From positions 682,001 through 746,000 of the forward strand of contig OY970224.1 of the NCBI GenBank assembly GCA_963714035.1: DNA of 64,000 bases, in the 5' to 3' direction. The DNA is from DATFVB01 sp963714035 (lineage in GTDB: Bacteria > Acidobacteriota > Thermoanaerobaculia > UBA5066 > DATFVB01). Position numbers and translations under genes: made by a program. The notes below the pieces were generated by a model. The model did not search any database. It had not been told where the DNA came from and saw only the letters and a program-made list of their open reading frames with translations. Of this stretch, positions 39,229 to 48,560 are shown piece by piece. The stretch's first letter is position 1. The number at the start of each line of letters is the position of its first letter.

Positions 39229-41453
39229 GGGGACGCGTCGGCCCGAAGCACCTCGGAGAGGATCGCGGCGCGCCGCGGGTCGGCTTCCCTCCACGCCCGT
39301 TCGACGGCGCCGGGAAATTTCCGGCGGAATCGCAGGAGCGCGGCCGCGAGCTCCTCCGCGATCGGCTCGCGGGAGAGCGCCTCGACGACGGTGTCCACGT
39401 CCGATTCCACCGCGATCGTCTCGAGAGCCGTCAGCGCCGACCGGGCGACGAGATCGTCGGGGTCTTCGAGAAGGGCGCGCCGCAGCACGGGACGGCGGTC
39501 GTACCGCGCGCGTCTCCCGATCGCCTCCAGGGCCGTCGCGCGAAGGCGCCAGTCGGCGTCGGACGTCCGCCGCTCGATCTCCCTCTCCGCCGCGGGCTCC
39601 CGGGACTCCGCCGCGGCGGAGAGGGCGGCCTGCCGGACTTCGGCGTCCGCGTCGTCCAGTGCCGCATGAATGGCCTCCCACGCCTCCGCGCCTCCGATCG
39701 CGCCGAGCGCTTCGAGCGCCGCGATCCGCTCCGGCGGCTCGGCGCGGGCCGCGATTTCCCGGAGCCGCCGGGCCGCCTCGTCGCCCCCGAGCGCGCCCAG
39801 ACAGCGGCACGCCGCCGCGCGCACCCAGAGGTCGTCGTCCTCGAGGGACGCGAAGATCGCTTCCCGGTGCATCGGGGCCCGTCCCGCGGCGCTCAGCGCC
39901 TGCACGGCCGCCTGACGCACGTGCGCGCTCTCGTCCGCCAGCGCGTGCTCGAGGATCGGCGCCGTCGCGGGATCGTCCTCTCGCGACGCGATCGCGACGG
40001 CACGCCCGCGGACGACCGCGTCCTCGTCCTTGCTTGCGGAGAAGAGTCGCGAGCGGTATTCGTCGCCACCCAGACCCGCGAGAAGGGCGAGGGCGTTGGC
40101 TCGCGTCAGGCCGTCCGCCGACGCGAAGGTCCGCGCCAGCCGTTTCCGGAGCGATTCGCGGGCTTCAGGATGGGAACGCAGGATCGATTCGACCGCTTCG
40201 ACCGCCGCCACGTCGACCCCGGCGTCTCCGTCGCCGAGGTGCGCGACGAGATAATCGAGCGCCCGGGTGTCGGCGATCCGCCCGAGGAGCTCGACGGCGT
40301 CGCGCCGCACCGGCGGGGAATCGTGCTCCAGGACCGCGAGCACGGGAAAGACCATCGCCGCCGAAGCGTGCCGTCCCAGCAGGCGGATCGCGAGCTCGAT
40401 CTTCCGTTCGTCCGCCGCCGGAGAGAGGAGCGCGGTCAGCGACGGGACGGCCGATTCGCCGAAATCCTCGAGGCCGCGTTCGGCCGCATCCGCCGAATCC
40501 CGCGAGAGCTCGGCGACGAGGAGCGGGAGCGAATCGGGATCTCCGACCCAGCCGAGCGCCCGCAGGAGGTCGGACTTCCGATCGCGCCTCTCGGTCCTCT
40601 TGAGCGCCAGCGCGAATGCCGACGCCGCCCCGGGCGGAGCGTTCTCCCGGAATTTCCGCCGGAGATACTCGCGCTCGCGGCGGGCGAGGAGAGACGGGCG
40701 CGGGGCGTCGTCGAGAGCGACGAGCGCCCGGAGAAGGGCGAAATCCGGAACGGGCGAGGTCGCGAGCCGGGCCGCGAGGAGATCGATCGCCCCGAATCCT
40801 CCGATCGCGCCCGCCGCCTCCAGGACGGCCTTCTTCAGCGCGGGATTCTGGTCGCGCGCGACGATCGCGGGCAGCGCTTCGACGGCCCGCATGCGGCCGA
40901 GCGTCTCGATCGCGTGATAGTGGAGCCAGGCGTTGTCGCCCGAAAGGACCCGGACGAGGGCGGGAATCGTTTCGGGCCGCCGCATCTTTCCGAGCGCGAC
41001 GATCGCCGCGGAAGCGACGTTCACGTCGTCGGATTCGAGCAATCCCGCGAGGGCGGCGGCGCTCTCCTCCGCCGGGATGTCGCCGAGGATCGTCGCGAGG
41101 GCGATCCGGCCGTCGGCGTCCGCGGTCCGGCCGAGCTCGAAAAGGAGGTACGGCAGGGCGCGCGCGCCGAAAACCCGGAGCGCCTCGGCGGCGGCGTTCC
41201 TCCTTCCGGCGTTCGCCTGATCGTGCAGCGCCGGGATCAGCGACCGGACGACGCCTTCGGTCGGGTTCGCCTCCAGCCCTTCGATCGCCGCCTTCCGAAC
41301 GCGCCAGTCGGGGTCTCCCGCGAGCTCGACGAGGATGTCGAGCGCCTCGGGATCGGAACGCTCCATCAGGATGCGCGCGACCTTCTGCCGCACGTCGGAG
41401 CTCTCATCGCGGGAGTCGCGGCGCAGCGCCGCGATCAGCTCATCGTTCTCCAT
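39225..41453 (-). CDS. HEAT-repeat protein of the chemosensory operon
   Basis: 742 residues built almost wholly of about 20 HEAT/PBS-lyase-type helical repeats (for example DPDWRVRKAAIEGLEANPT, DVNVASAAIVALGKMRRPETIPALVRVL). No signal peptide or membrane span, so a cytoplasmic scaffold. Similar large HEAT proteins sit beside che genes in some Acidobacteriota and Myxococcota; that statement is from memory and not checked. The ATG lies 14 nt inside the end of the CheW-like gene, and its stop overlaps cheR, so it is produced with the array proteins. Partner unknown. Confidence 0.9.
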   Translation of the reverse strand: MENDELIAALRRDSRDESSDVRQKVARILMERSDPEALDILVELAGDPDWRVRKAAIEGLEANPTEGVVRSLIPALHDQANAGRRNAAAEALRVFGARALPYLLFELGRTADADGRIALATILGDIPAEESAAALAGLLESDDVNVASAAIVALGKMRRPETIPALVRVLSGDNAWLHYHAIETLGRMRAVEALPAIVARDQNPALKKAVLEAAGAIGGFGAIDLLAARLATSPVPDFALLRALVALDDAPRPSLLARREREYLRRKFRENAPPGAASAFALALKRTERRDRKSDLLRALGWVGDPDSLPLLVAELSRDSADAAERGLEDFGESAVPSLTALLSPAADERKIELAIRLLGRHASAAMVFPVLAVLEHDSPPVRRDAVELLGRIADTRALDYLVAHLGDGDAGVDVAAVEAVESILRSHPEARESLRKRLARTFASADGLTRANALALLAGLGGDEYRSRLFSASKDEDAVVRGRAVAIASREDDPATAPILEHALADESAHVRQAAVQALSAAGRAPMHREAIFASLEDDDLWVRAAACRCLGALGGDEAARRLREIAARAEPPERIAALEALGAIGGAEAWEAIHAALDDADAEVRQAALSAAAESREPAAEREIERRTSDADWRLRATALEAIGRRARYDRRPVLRRALLEDPDDLVARSALTALETIAVESDVDTVVEALSREPIAEELAAALLRFRRKFPGAVERAWREADPRRAAILSEVLRADASP

Positions 41454-41799
41454 CGTCCTCCCGGAAGTCCCGGACCTCGCGGACGGCGGCCCGGGAAACG
41501 GCCCGCGGGCGGGACTCGGAAACGACGAAGAACGGCGACGGAGACCCGGAGAGCAGCAGCAGACCCGCGGCGCGCGAGGCGTCCCCCCGCACCTCGTACG
41601 CCCTCCCCCGCCAGAACGCGACGCCGTGGCGCGATCCGGGGAGGGCGGAGACCACGAGCGGAGGGGTGATCTCGACGATCGCCTCGGCCGGCGCGAACCG
41701 CTCGGCGCCGTTCGACGTGAAGACGATGCCGAGGTCCTTCGGCGCCCGCGGAGGCGGCTCCCGGAAAAAACGGAGGATCGCGTCCGAAGCCGTCGTCAC
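41440..41799 (-). CDS. Short, diverged CheW-like protein
   Basis: 119 residues, shorter than the usual 150-170 for CheW. The core LGIVFTSNGAERFAPAEAIVEITPPLVVSALPGSRHGVAFWRGRAYEV follows the CheW beta-barrel order, with FWRG in place of the typical N-x-RG-x-V turn, and a weak second half. It may couple CheA to a receptor or to the HEAT scaffold. GTG 41799 overlaps the cheA stop as GTGA. The assignment leans on operon position as much as sequence. Confidence 0.65.
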   Translation of the reverse strand: MTTASDAILRFFREPPPRAPKDLGIVFTSNGAERFAPAEAIVEITPPLVVSALPGSRHGVAFWRGRAYEVRGDASRAAGLLLLSGSPSPFFVVSESRPRAVSRAAVREVRDFREDDGER

Positions 41800-43676
41800 G
41801 GCGCGCCTCCGGCGGGGACGGACCGGAGCGCGCTCCGGAGCACGCGTTTCGGATCGAGCACGAGGACCGCCTCCTCTCCCCGTCCCTGCGAGGCGCCGAT
41901 CAGGTAGGGCGGGGAATTCGGCGTTTCCACCGGGCGGACGACCAGCATCTCCTGGCGGAGGACCTGGGCGACCGAGATCGCCGAGGCATCCGGCAGGAAG
42001 ACGTTGATCCGCCGCGCGTCCGGGGAAGGCTCGTCGCCGGCGATGAGCCGCGAGAGCGGGACGGCGCGATCCCCCGGCGACGCCCGGTCGACCCGAGCGA
42101 TCGCCGCGAGCGGAAACGCGTAAGGCCGGCCTCCTTCCAGGACGACGAGCGCGTCGAAGACGGCCTGCGCGATCGCGATCTCGATCTCGAAGCGCGTTCC
42201 GCGGCCCGCCGTCGATCGGACGCGGATTTCGCCCCGGCGCGCGGCGACCCGTTCCGCGACGAGGTCGAGGCCGACGCCGCGGCCCGAGATCTCGGAAACC
42301 GCGGCGGCGGTGGAGAACCCGGGACGAAACAGGAACGCGCGCGCCTGCTCTTCCGAAGGCGATTCGCCCGGCCGGACCCATCCCAGCTCGCGGGCGCGCG
42401 CGACGACGGCGCCGGTGTCGATGCCGCGCCCATCGTCGGCGATCGAGAGGACGAGCCTCGAGCTGCGCGCCCTCGCCATGAGAGTGACCGTCCCCGCCTC
42501 CGGCTTTCCCGCGGCCCGGCGCTCCGCGGGCGTCTCGATTCCGTGGTCCACGGCGTTTCGGACGATGTGGAGGAGCGGATCGGCGAGGTCGTCCGCGAGG
42601 GCGCGGTCGATCTCCGATTCCCCTCCGACGACGCGGAACACGGCGGATTTGCCCGACGCGTCCAGGATCCGCCGCGCGGCTCGGCTCAGGCGGTCGGCGA
42701 GGGCCGAGATCGGCACCGTCCGGATGACGGCGGCGTGCCTGGCGAGACGCTCGACCGATCCCTCGAGCGCCCCGCGAAGGCCTTCCGCCGCGACACGGCG
42801 GGCGGGGGGCAGTTCCCGCTCGAGACGGTAGAGCTCGCTCGCGAGCGCCCGGAAACGCGCCCGGACTTCGTCCACCTCGGCGAGCAGGCTCTCGACGCGC
42901 GGCGCCTCGAGACGCATCGTCCGGGCGGGCGCCGAGCGCGCCGCGTCGTCCCCCGCGCGCGCCGACTCCGGCGCCCGCGAGATCCGGCGAACGCTCGCGT
43001 CCGGCGGAAGGCCGGAAGGCGGCTGGTCCAGCGCCACGAGGAGCTGGACGGCGAGGCGCTCGGAGGAGAACCCGTCGGCCTGCGGCAGGGTCGCGATCCA
43101 TTCGCCCGAGACGTTCACGCGGGCCCCCAGCGCCTTGAGCGCGGCCTCGAAGTCGTCGAGCGGAAATCCGACGTCGATCGTCCAGATCGGCGTGCCCGAT
43201 TTCAGGTGGGCGCGAAGGCGGCTCTCCTCGTATTCCGACAGGCACGAGAGCGTGCGCTCGGGGAGGTCGACGTCGCCCGAGAGAGACGCGCGCGCGGGCG
43301 CGGAGGCCGCCTGCCGGAGAGCGGCGAGCGGCGTGAGCGCGTCTCCCGCCGAGAATCCCTCGTCGGTCCCGGATCGCGCGGCGGTCGCGACCGCCGCCTC
43401 GAAACGCAAAAAGAAGCGCTCGAGGACCTCTCCGGTTTCCGCGCTCCAGGAGATCTTCGAGAGCCGGATCGCGTCGAGCAGGCTTTCCGCCTCGTGCAGC
43501 GCGCCGGCGAAGCGCGAGAACCCCTTCAGCCCCGCGAGGCCTTTCAGCGAATGGACCGCTCGGAAGAGCTCGTTGATCTCGCCGATCCGCGGCGTCCTGC
43601 CGAGGGCGAGCACGGCCCGCACGGTCTCGATCCGCTCGCCCGCCTCGGCCGAAAAATCGACGGAGTCTCGCCTCAT
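41796..43676 (-). CDS. cheA: Chemotaxis histidine kinase CheA
   Basis: 626 residues. The P1 phosphotransfer domain has the target histidine in FRAVHSLKGLAGLKG (about 43). A P2-like segment (about 155-225) and a linker precede the dimerisation helices. The ATPase domain has LLHIVRNAVDHGIE (N box), DDGRGID and GRGVGLDL. A C-terminal CheW-like P5 domain ends AVLVLDPKRVL. All catalytic boxes look intact. The ATG overlaps the cheY stop (ATGA). Confidence 0.95.
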   Translation of the reverse strand: MRRDSVDFSAEAGERIETVRAVLALGRTPRIGEINELFRAVHSLKGLAGLKGFSRFAGALHEAESLLDAIRLSKISWSAETGEVLERFFLRFEAAVATAARSGTDEGFSAGDALTPLAALRQAASAPARASLSGDVDLPERTLSCLSEYEESRLRAHLKSGTPIWTIDVGFPLDDFEAALKALGARVNVSGEWIATLPQADGFSSERLAVQLLVALDQPPSGLPPDASVRRISRAPESARAGDDAARSAPARTMRLEAPRVESLLAEVDEVRARFRALASELYRLERELPPARRVAAEGLRGALEGSVERLARHAAVIRTVPISALADRLSRAARRILDASGKSAVFRVVGGESEIDRALADDLADPLLHIVRNAVDHGIETPAERRAAGKPEAGTVTLMARARSSRLVLSIADDGRGIDTGAVVARARELGWVRPGESPSEEQARAFLFRPGFSTAAAVSEISGRGVGLDLVAERVAARRGEIRVRSTAGRGTRFEIEIAIAQAVFDALVVLEGGRPYAFPLAAIARVDRASPGDRAVPLSRLIAGDEPSPDARRINVFLPDASAISVAQVLRQEMLVVRPVETPNSPPYLIGASQGRGEEAVLVLDPKRVLRSALRSVPAGGAP

Positions 43677-44056
43677 GCGGGCCGGGGGGAAGCGAGGAGC
43701 CTCTCCACCGCCGCCGAGATCTCCTCGGGCGTGAACGGCTTGCGCACGTACTCCTGCGATCCGAGCGCCATCGCCCGCTGGACGTCCGCCTCCGCGACTT
43801 CCGTCGAGACGACGAGGATCGGAATCGTCCGGTACTGAGGATGATTCTTCAGGAACCCGATCAGCTCCAGGCCGTTGATGTCGGGCATGTTCACGTCGGT
43901 CACGATCGCGTCGAAGATGTGCCGCGGAAGGAGGCGCAGGGCTTCGAATCCCGACGACGCCTCGAAGACCTCCCGCCGGTCCGGATCGTCGAGCGCCGCG
44001 ACGATCATCGATCGCGTGGCGTCCGAATCCTCGACGACGAGGACGCGCTTGATCAC
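43673..44056 (-). CDS. cheY: Single-domain response regulator, CheY-like
   Basis: 127 residues. The acidic pair is in LVVEDSDATRS, the phospho-aspartate in AIVTDVNMPDINGLELIGFL, the threonine/serine switch in ILVVSTE and the lysine in YVRKPF. It receives phosphate from CheA. GTG 44056 overlaps the transglutaminase stop as GTGA. Confidence 0.95.
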   Translation of the reverse strand: MIKRVLVVEDSDATRSMIVAALDDPDRREVFEASSGFEALRLLPRHIFDAIVTDVNMPDINGLELIGFLKNHPQYRTIPILVVSTEVAEADVQRAMALGSQEYVRKPFTPEEISAAVERLLASPRPA

Positions 44057-44778
44057 CTCGCCTCCGGGGTAACGACGTCGAGGCGAAGGTCGCCGGGCCG
44101 CGTCCACGACCGCCGCGCGAAAGCGACGTAGCGGGCGTCGACCGGCCGTTCCGGAGCGAGGGGGTCCTCGAAGCTCCAGCCGGTGTCCGGATAGAAGACC
44201 TCCACCCACCGGTGGTACACCCCGGACAGCTCCGGAGCGTAGCCGGGCGCGGAGGCGTCGGTCACGAGGACCCCCTGCACGGTCGCGGCGGGGATCCCGG
44301 CGCGGCGGAGCAGATCGACGGCGAGCTCGGCGAAGCCGACGCAGTACGCGCGTCGGGAGGCGAACACCGCCGAAGGATCCTGCGGAAGGGCGCGGTCGGG
44401 GTCGTAGCGCACGGAGCGGCCGACCCATTCGAGGATCGCGCGGGCGGCCTCCCGCTGGAGCCGCTTTCCGGCGACGAGCTCGGTCGCGACCCGGTCGCGG
44501 TCCGGGGAGGGCGCCGACGGCGAGCCCTCGCGGTCGGCCGAGCGCGGCGCCCGGCTGGCGGGTCGCCCGGGCGAAGCCTTGACGACGAGCCGGACGCCCG
44601 CGCGCTCCGGGAAGGCCAGGAGCGAATAGCCGTCGACGTCGACCTGGTCGAAGAGCGAGACGTCGCGCCCGCGGGCGAAATACACCGCCGTGCCTCCGGA
44701 CGCCGCCGCCGGCGCGGCGATCGCCGACGCGGCCGCGCCCGCGGCGAACGCGGCGGCCGCCGCCGAAAGCCGATTCAC
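44053..44778 (-). CDS. Exported transglutaminase-like protein
   Basis: 241 residues with a signal peptide (about 1-28, very alanine-rich). The papain-like core shows the cysteine in SRRAYCVGFAELAVDLLRRAGIPAATVQGV, the histidine in YHRWVEVFYPDTGW and an aspartate in EDPLAPE, so the triad is complete. Bacterial members act as periplasmic proteases or cross-linking enzymes. It is placed between nusB and cheY with overlaps on both sides; no link to chemosensing is known to me. Confidence 0.88.
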   Translation of the reverse strand: MNRLSAAAAAFAAGAAASAIAAPAAASGGTAVYFARGRDVSLFDQVDVDGYSLLAFPERAGVRLVVKASPGRPASRAPRSADREGSPSAPSPDRDRVATELVAGKRLQREAARAILEWVGRSVRYDPDRALPQDPSAVFASRRAYCVGFAELAVDLLRRAGIPAATVQGVLVTDASAPGYAPELSGVYHRWVEVFYPDTGWSFEDPLAPERPVDARYVAFARRSWTRPGDLRLDVVTPEAR

Positions 44779-45194
44779 GGGCCGCTCGCTCCCGCCGGCG
44801 ACTTCAGCACCCCGTCGAGGATCCCGTTGATGAACTGCGACGACCGGGGGGTCGAGAAGCGCTTCGCGATCTCGAGCGCCTCGTCGATCACGACGGGCGC
44901 GGGCGTTTCCGGCTCGTGGCGGATCTCGTAGAGCGCCATCCGCAGGATGTTCCGGTCGACCGCGGGCATCCGCTCGATCCGCCAGTTGTCCGCCTGCCGC
45001 ACGATCAGCTCGTCGATTTCCGGACGATGCTCGAGCGTGCCCACGACGAGCCGCTTCGCGTATTCCCGCGTCGAATCGGCCGCGTGCCGCCATTCCTGGA
45101 AGTGGCCGAACATCTCCTCCGGAGGCGCCCCCGTGAGATCGTTCTCGAACAGCATCTGGAGCGCCAGCTCTCGGGCGCGACGCCGAGAGCCCAT
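44775..45194 (-). CDS. nusB: Transcription antitermination factor NusB
   Basis: 139 residues. It opens RRRARELALQMLFENDL and carries VDRNILRMALYEI and INGILDGVL, the helical NusB pattern. It binds boxA RNA with NusE for rRNA antitermination. Start ATG 45194 shares one base with the ribH stop (TGATG). The ribH-nusB order is widespread. Confidence 0.96.
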   Translation of the reverse strand: MGSRRRARELALQMLFENDLTGAPPEEMFGHFQEWRHAADSTREYAKRLVVGTLEHRPEIDELIVRQADNWRIERMPAVDRNILRMALYEIRHEPETPAPVVIDEALEIAKRFSTPRSSQFINGILDGVLKSPAGASGP

Positions 45195-45688
45195 CAGCGG
45201 GCTCCCGCCCGGGAACGGGTCGGCGAACGGCCCGGCCGCAGCCGAGCCATCTGGATCGCGGCGCGCGCGGCCTCCGTTCCCGCGTTTCCGCCCCTCCCGC
45301 CCGCGCGCTCGAGCGCCTGCGCGCGATCGTCGCAGGTGAGCACGCCGAAAGCGATCGGGACGTCCTGCTCCGCGTTGAGATGCGCGAGCGCGGAGGCGAC
45401 GGAGCGCGAGAGAACGTCGAAATGCGGCGTATCGCCGCGAATGAGGCAGCCGAGCGAGACGACGGCGGAGCGGGAGCGCCGGACCTCCCATCGGCACGCC
45501 GAAACGAGCTCGAACGAGCCCGGGACGCGGACCACGGAAACGTCGCGCGCGCGGGCTTCGCGGAGAGCCGACAGCGCGCCGTCGAGGAGCCGGTCGGTGA
45601 CGTCCGAGTTCCACCGGGCGGCGACGACCGCGAAGGTCAGGCCTCTCGCGTCGAGAGATTCGGAGTCTGGCAATGAACCTTTTCGCAT
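45194..45688 (-). CDS. ribH: 6,7-dimethyl-8-ribityllumazine synthase
   Basis: 164 residues. The penultimate enzyme of riboflavin synthesis, expected to form pentamers or 60-mers. Signatures are AARWNSDVTDRLLDGAL, VPGSFELV, GCLIRGDTPHFDVLS with the catalytic histidine, and FGVLTCDDRAQALERAGG. A TACAAT box lies 14 nt upstream. It heads the nusB-che operon. Confidence 0.96.
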   Translation of the reverse strand: MRKGSLPDSESLDARGLTFAVVAARWNSDVTDRLLDGALSALREARARDVSVVRVPGSFELVSACRWEVRRSRSAVVSLGCLIRGDTPHFDVLSRSVASALAHLNAEQDVPIAFGVLTCDDRAQALERAGGRGGNAGTEAARAAIQMARLRPGRSPTRSRAGAR

Positions 45689-45702
45689 CCGGCGCGGACG
45701 CG

Positions 45703-45708
45703 ATTGTA
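45703..45708 (-). promoter_or_regulatory. -10 box TACAAT of ribH-nusB-che operon
   Basis: TACAAT, 14 nt before ATG 45688, leaving a leader of about 7 nt. The neighbouring PfkB gene ends at 45732, so the promoter sits in a 43-bp spacer. Confidence 0.5.
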
Positions 45709-45731
45709 GCAGACGCCCCGCCGGGACGCCG

Positions 45732-46715
45732 TCAGTCGGCCGCGCGCGAAAAGAGCGAGCCGATCCCTTCCGCGCCGCCGAAATTCTCGCGGAATCTCCC
45801 GAGGAAATCGGTCGGGACGAATCGGGGCGGTTGGGGGCCGAGCGCCTCCAGGCAGTAGACCGCGGCGACCGACGCGACCCGGCCGCAGAGCTCCCAGGGA
45901 AACCCCCTCAGCATCCCGGCGAGCAGGGCGCCGCGGTACGCGTCTCCTACCCCCGTCGGGTCCACGGCCTCGCCGCGAACTTTCGCCGCCGGAATTTCCC
46001 GGCGCTCTTCGCCGGTCCGGATGGTCGAGCCCTCGGATCCGTGGGTGACGATCAGCGCCCCCACGCGGGAGAGGAGCTCGTCCTCGGAGAGCCCGGTCTT
46101 CTGGCACACGATTCCGAACTCGTAGTCGTTGCAGATGAGGACGGCCGCCCCTTCGAGGCCGTCCCGCAGATCCTCTCCGGAAAGGCGAGCGACCTGCTGG
46201 GAGGGATCGTAGAGAAAGGGCACCCCGGCGGACCGGCACTCCCGCGGGTACCGGGCCATCGCCTCCGGCGCGTTCGGCGAAACGATCACCCAGGAGGGCG
46301 GGGCGCTTCCGTCGAAGAGCGGCGCTTCCCCGGCGCGTCCCATCGCCCCGGCATAGAAGGAGGCGATCTGATTCTGGTCGCGGTCGGTCGAAACGAAGAA
46401 CGAGGCGGTGAAGACGTCGTCGTGGATCCGGAGGCCCGAGACGTCGATGCCCTGGCCCGCGAGCCACTCCCGGTAGTCGGCGGCGTCCCGGCCCGCCGAC
46501 GCGACGATCCTCGGGCGGTCGCCGAACTGGGCGAGCCCGTACGCGATGTTCGGAGCGCACCCGCCCCGCACCCGGCGCATGTCGTCGACGAGGAAGGAGA
46601 CGGAGATCCGGTGGAGGCGGTCGGGGAGAAAGTGCTCGAGGAATCGCCCCGGAAAGGTCATCAGGTAGTCGTAAGCGACGCTCCCGGTGACGACGACGGA
46701 ACTGCCGCTCGTCAC
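45732..46715 (-). CDS. PfkB-family sugar/nucleoside kinase
   Basis: 327 residues. The N-terminal VTGSVAYDYLMTF with RRVRGGCAPNIAYGLAQFG is the PfkB glycine-rich substrate signature. The C-terminal VDPTGVGDAYRGALLAGML holds the catalytic aspartate and anion hole. The pattern is close to adenosine-kinase-like bacterial members. The GTG start overlaps the stop of a methylthioadenosine phosphorylase-type gene, so nucleoside or ribose salvage is likely. Substrate is inference. Confidence 0.9.
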   Translation of the reverse strand: MTSGSSVVVTGSVAYDYLMTFPGRFLEHFLPDRLHRISVSFLVDDMRRVRGGCAPNIAYGLAQFGDRPRIVASAGRDAADYREWLAGQGIDVSGLRIHDDVFTASFFVSTDRDQNQIASFYAGAMGRAGEAPLFDGSAPPSWVIVSPNAPEAMARYPRECRSAGVPFLYDPSQQVARLSGEDLRDGLEGAAVLICNDYEFGIVCQKTGLSEDELLSRVGALIVTHGSEGSTIRTGEERREIPAAKVRGEAVDPTGVGDAYRGALLAGMLRGFPWELCGRVASVAAVYCLEALGPQPPRFVPTDFLGRFRENFGGAEGIGSLFSRAAD

Positions 46716-47572
46716 GACAAGCGGCTCCCGAGGATGGGGGCGAGATCGGCGCGGACGCGAGCCGGAATCCGCGCCGGATCGGTGATGATCGCGAAACGGA
46801 GGGCGTCGCGGCAGCCGCACCGCCTCGCCGGGTCGACGCGGGACACCGCGTCGAGGAGGGCGCGCCGCGCCATCTCCGCGTTCCCGTGGAGGACCGCGAG
46901 CACCGCTTCGATCGACACGTTCTCGGTGGCCTCGCGCCAGCAGTCGTAGTCGGTGACGAGCGCCATCGTCGCGTAGCAGATCTCCGCCTCCCGGGCGAGC
47001 CTGGCTTCGGTGAGGTTCGTCATCCCGATGACGGAAGCGCCCCAGGACCGGTAGAGATTCGATTCCGCCCGCGTCGAGAAGGGCGGGCCTTCCATGCAGA
47101 CGTACGTCCCGCCCTCGTGGACCACCGCCCCCGCCGAGCGCGCCGACGCGGCGAGCGCGGCGGAAGCGACCGGGCACACCGGGTCGGCGAGCGAGACGTG
47201 CGCGACGATCCCGTCCCGGAAGAACGTGTCGGCGCGGGACCGCGTCCGGTCGATGAACTGGTCCGGGACACAGACGTGGGACGGTGCGAGCTCCTCGCGG
47301 AGGCTCCCGACGGCGGAGGCGGAGAGGATCGCGTCGCACCCGAGGGTCTTGAGCGCGTACACGTTCGCGCGGTACGGGATTTCCGACGGCGAGAACCGGT
47401 GTCCGCGTCCGTGGCGGGCGAGAAAGGCGACCGGAACCCCGGCGAGCTCGCCGAGGACGAACGCGTCCGACGGATCGCCGAAGGGGGTCGAGACTTGCCG
47501 CTCCTCTCTCCCCTTCAGCTCCGGCATGTCGTACAGCCCGCTTCCTCCGAGTATCCCGACGCGGCTCGTCAT
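46712..47572 (-). CDS. S-methyl-5'-thioadenosine phosphorylase family protein
   Basis: 286 residues. It opens RVGILGGSGLYDMPELK, with HGRGHRFSPSEIPYRANVYALK, ASAVGSLREELAP, CMEGPPFSTRAES and MTNLTEARLAREAEICYATMALVTDYDCW, the MTAP/PNP class II signature. It splits methylthioadenosine (or another purine nucleoside) with phosphate. ATG 47572 is chosen because GGAGG lies 8 nt upstream; ATG 47587 is the alternative. It is coupled to the PfkB kinase. Confidence 0.93.
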   Translation of the reverse strand: MTSRVGILGGSGLYDMPELKGREERQVSTPFGDPSDAFVLGELAGVPVAFLARHGRGHRFSPSEIPYRANVYALKTLGCDAILSASAVGSLREELAPSHVCVPDQFIDRTRSRADTFFRDGIVAHVSLADPVCPVASAALAASARSAGAVVHEGGTYVCMEGPPFSTRAESNLYRSWGASVIGMTNLTEARLAREAEICYATMALVTDYDCWREATENVSIEAVLAVLHGNAEMARRALLDAVSRVDPARRCGCRDALRFAIITDPARIPARVRADLAPILGSRLS

Positions 47573-47609
47573 CGCCGTTTCCTCCATGCGTTCCCGTCCC
47601 GGAGCCGCT

Positions 47610-48560
47610 TCACGCCAGCGTCCTCTGGTGCTCTTCGATCGCGGCCACGACCTGGAGGGCGAGGGCGAGCGCCGCCCGGCCATCCTCGCCCGACACGAGC
47701 GGCGGCGCGTGGCCCCGGCACGCTGCGGCGAACCCCGCGAGCTCCCTCCGGAGCGGCTCCTCGCGCACGACGGCGACCGAAGCGGGAACGATCGCGGGGC
47801 GCCCGTCCGGCCCCGGGCTCAGGCGCACGGCGCCGATCTCCTGGGTCCCCATGTCGATCGAAACGTAGTGAGCCGGTGCGAACACCCGGAATTTCCGGAC
47901 CTTGTCCCCCGAAACCCTCGACGCGGTGAGGTTCGCGACGCAGCCCCCTTCGAACGCGATCCGCGCGTTGGCAATGTCGATTCGCGGAGTCAGCACCGCG
48001 ACTCCGACCGCGCGGACCTCGACGACCGGACGCGCGACGAGCGCCTGGGCGATCTGCAGATCGTGGATCATCAGGTCGAGGACGACGTCGACGTCGAGCG
48101 AACGCGGCGTGAAGACCCCCAGCCGGTGCGTCTCGATGAATCGCGCGCCGGCCGCCAGCGGCAGGGCCGCCTCGACGGCGGGATTGAAGCGTTCGATGTG
48201 CCCCACTTGCAGCACGACGCCTCGCGCGGCGGCGCATCGGATCAGGTCGTCCGCCTCTTCGAGCGTCGCGGCCATCGGCTTTTCGACCAGCACGTGGCGC
48301 CCGGCGCCGAGGGCCGCGGCGGCGACCTCGCGGTGCGCGACCGTCGGCGTCGCGACGACGACGGCGTCCGACGACTCGATCAACTCCTCCAGGGACCCGC
48401 GGAGGGGAACGCCGAACTCGGCCGCGACCTCCGCGGCGCGGGCCGGTTGCACGTCGTAGACGCCCGCGGCCCGAACTCCCTCCAGCCCGGCGAGCACGCG
48501 CGCGTGATGGCGCCCGAGGGAGCCCACCCCGGCGACGCCGATCGCGAGAGCATCGCTCAC
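47610..48560 (-). CDS. Gfo/Idh/MocA-family oxidoreductase
   Basis: 316 residues. The NAD(P)-binding motif GVAGVGSLGRHHARVLAG is at the N-terminus, with VEKPMA in the nicotinamide site and VLDLMIHDLQIA holding the conserved histidine-aspartate-type active site. Oxidoreductases of this group sit directly behind lpxA in many Gram-negative genomes. One characterised example, GnnA, oxidises UDP-GlcNAc toward 3-amino-sugar lipid A; that role here is inference, since no GnnB aminotransferase is adjacent. GTG 48560 overlaps the lpxA stop. Confidence 0.9.
   Translation of the reverse strand: MSDALAIGVAGVGSLGRHHARVLAGLEGVRAAGVYDVQPARAAEVAAEFGVPLRGSLEELIESSDAVVVATPTVAHREVAAAALGAGRHVLVEKPMAATLEEADDLIRCAAARGVVLQVGHIERFNPAVEAALPLAAGARFIETHRLGVFTPRSLDVDVVLDLMIHDLQIAQALVARPVVEVRAVGVAVLTPRIDIANARIAFEGGCVANLTASRVSGDKVRKFRVFAPAHYVSIDMGTQEIGAVRLSPGPDGRPAIVPASVAVVREEPLRRELAGFAAACRGHAPPLVSGEDGRAALALALQVVAAIEEHQRTLA

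Noticed and set aside
43673..44778. Transglutaminase as part of a chemosensory mechanism
   Set aside because: Only position links it to cheY; it is exported while the Che proteins are cytoplasmic.
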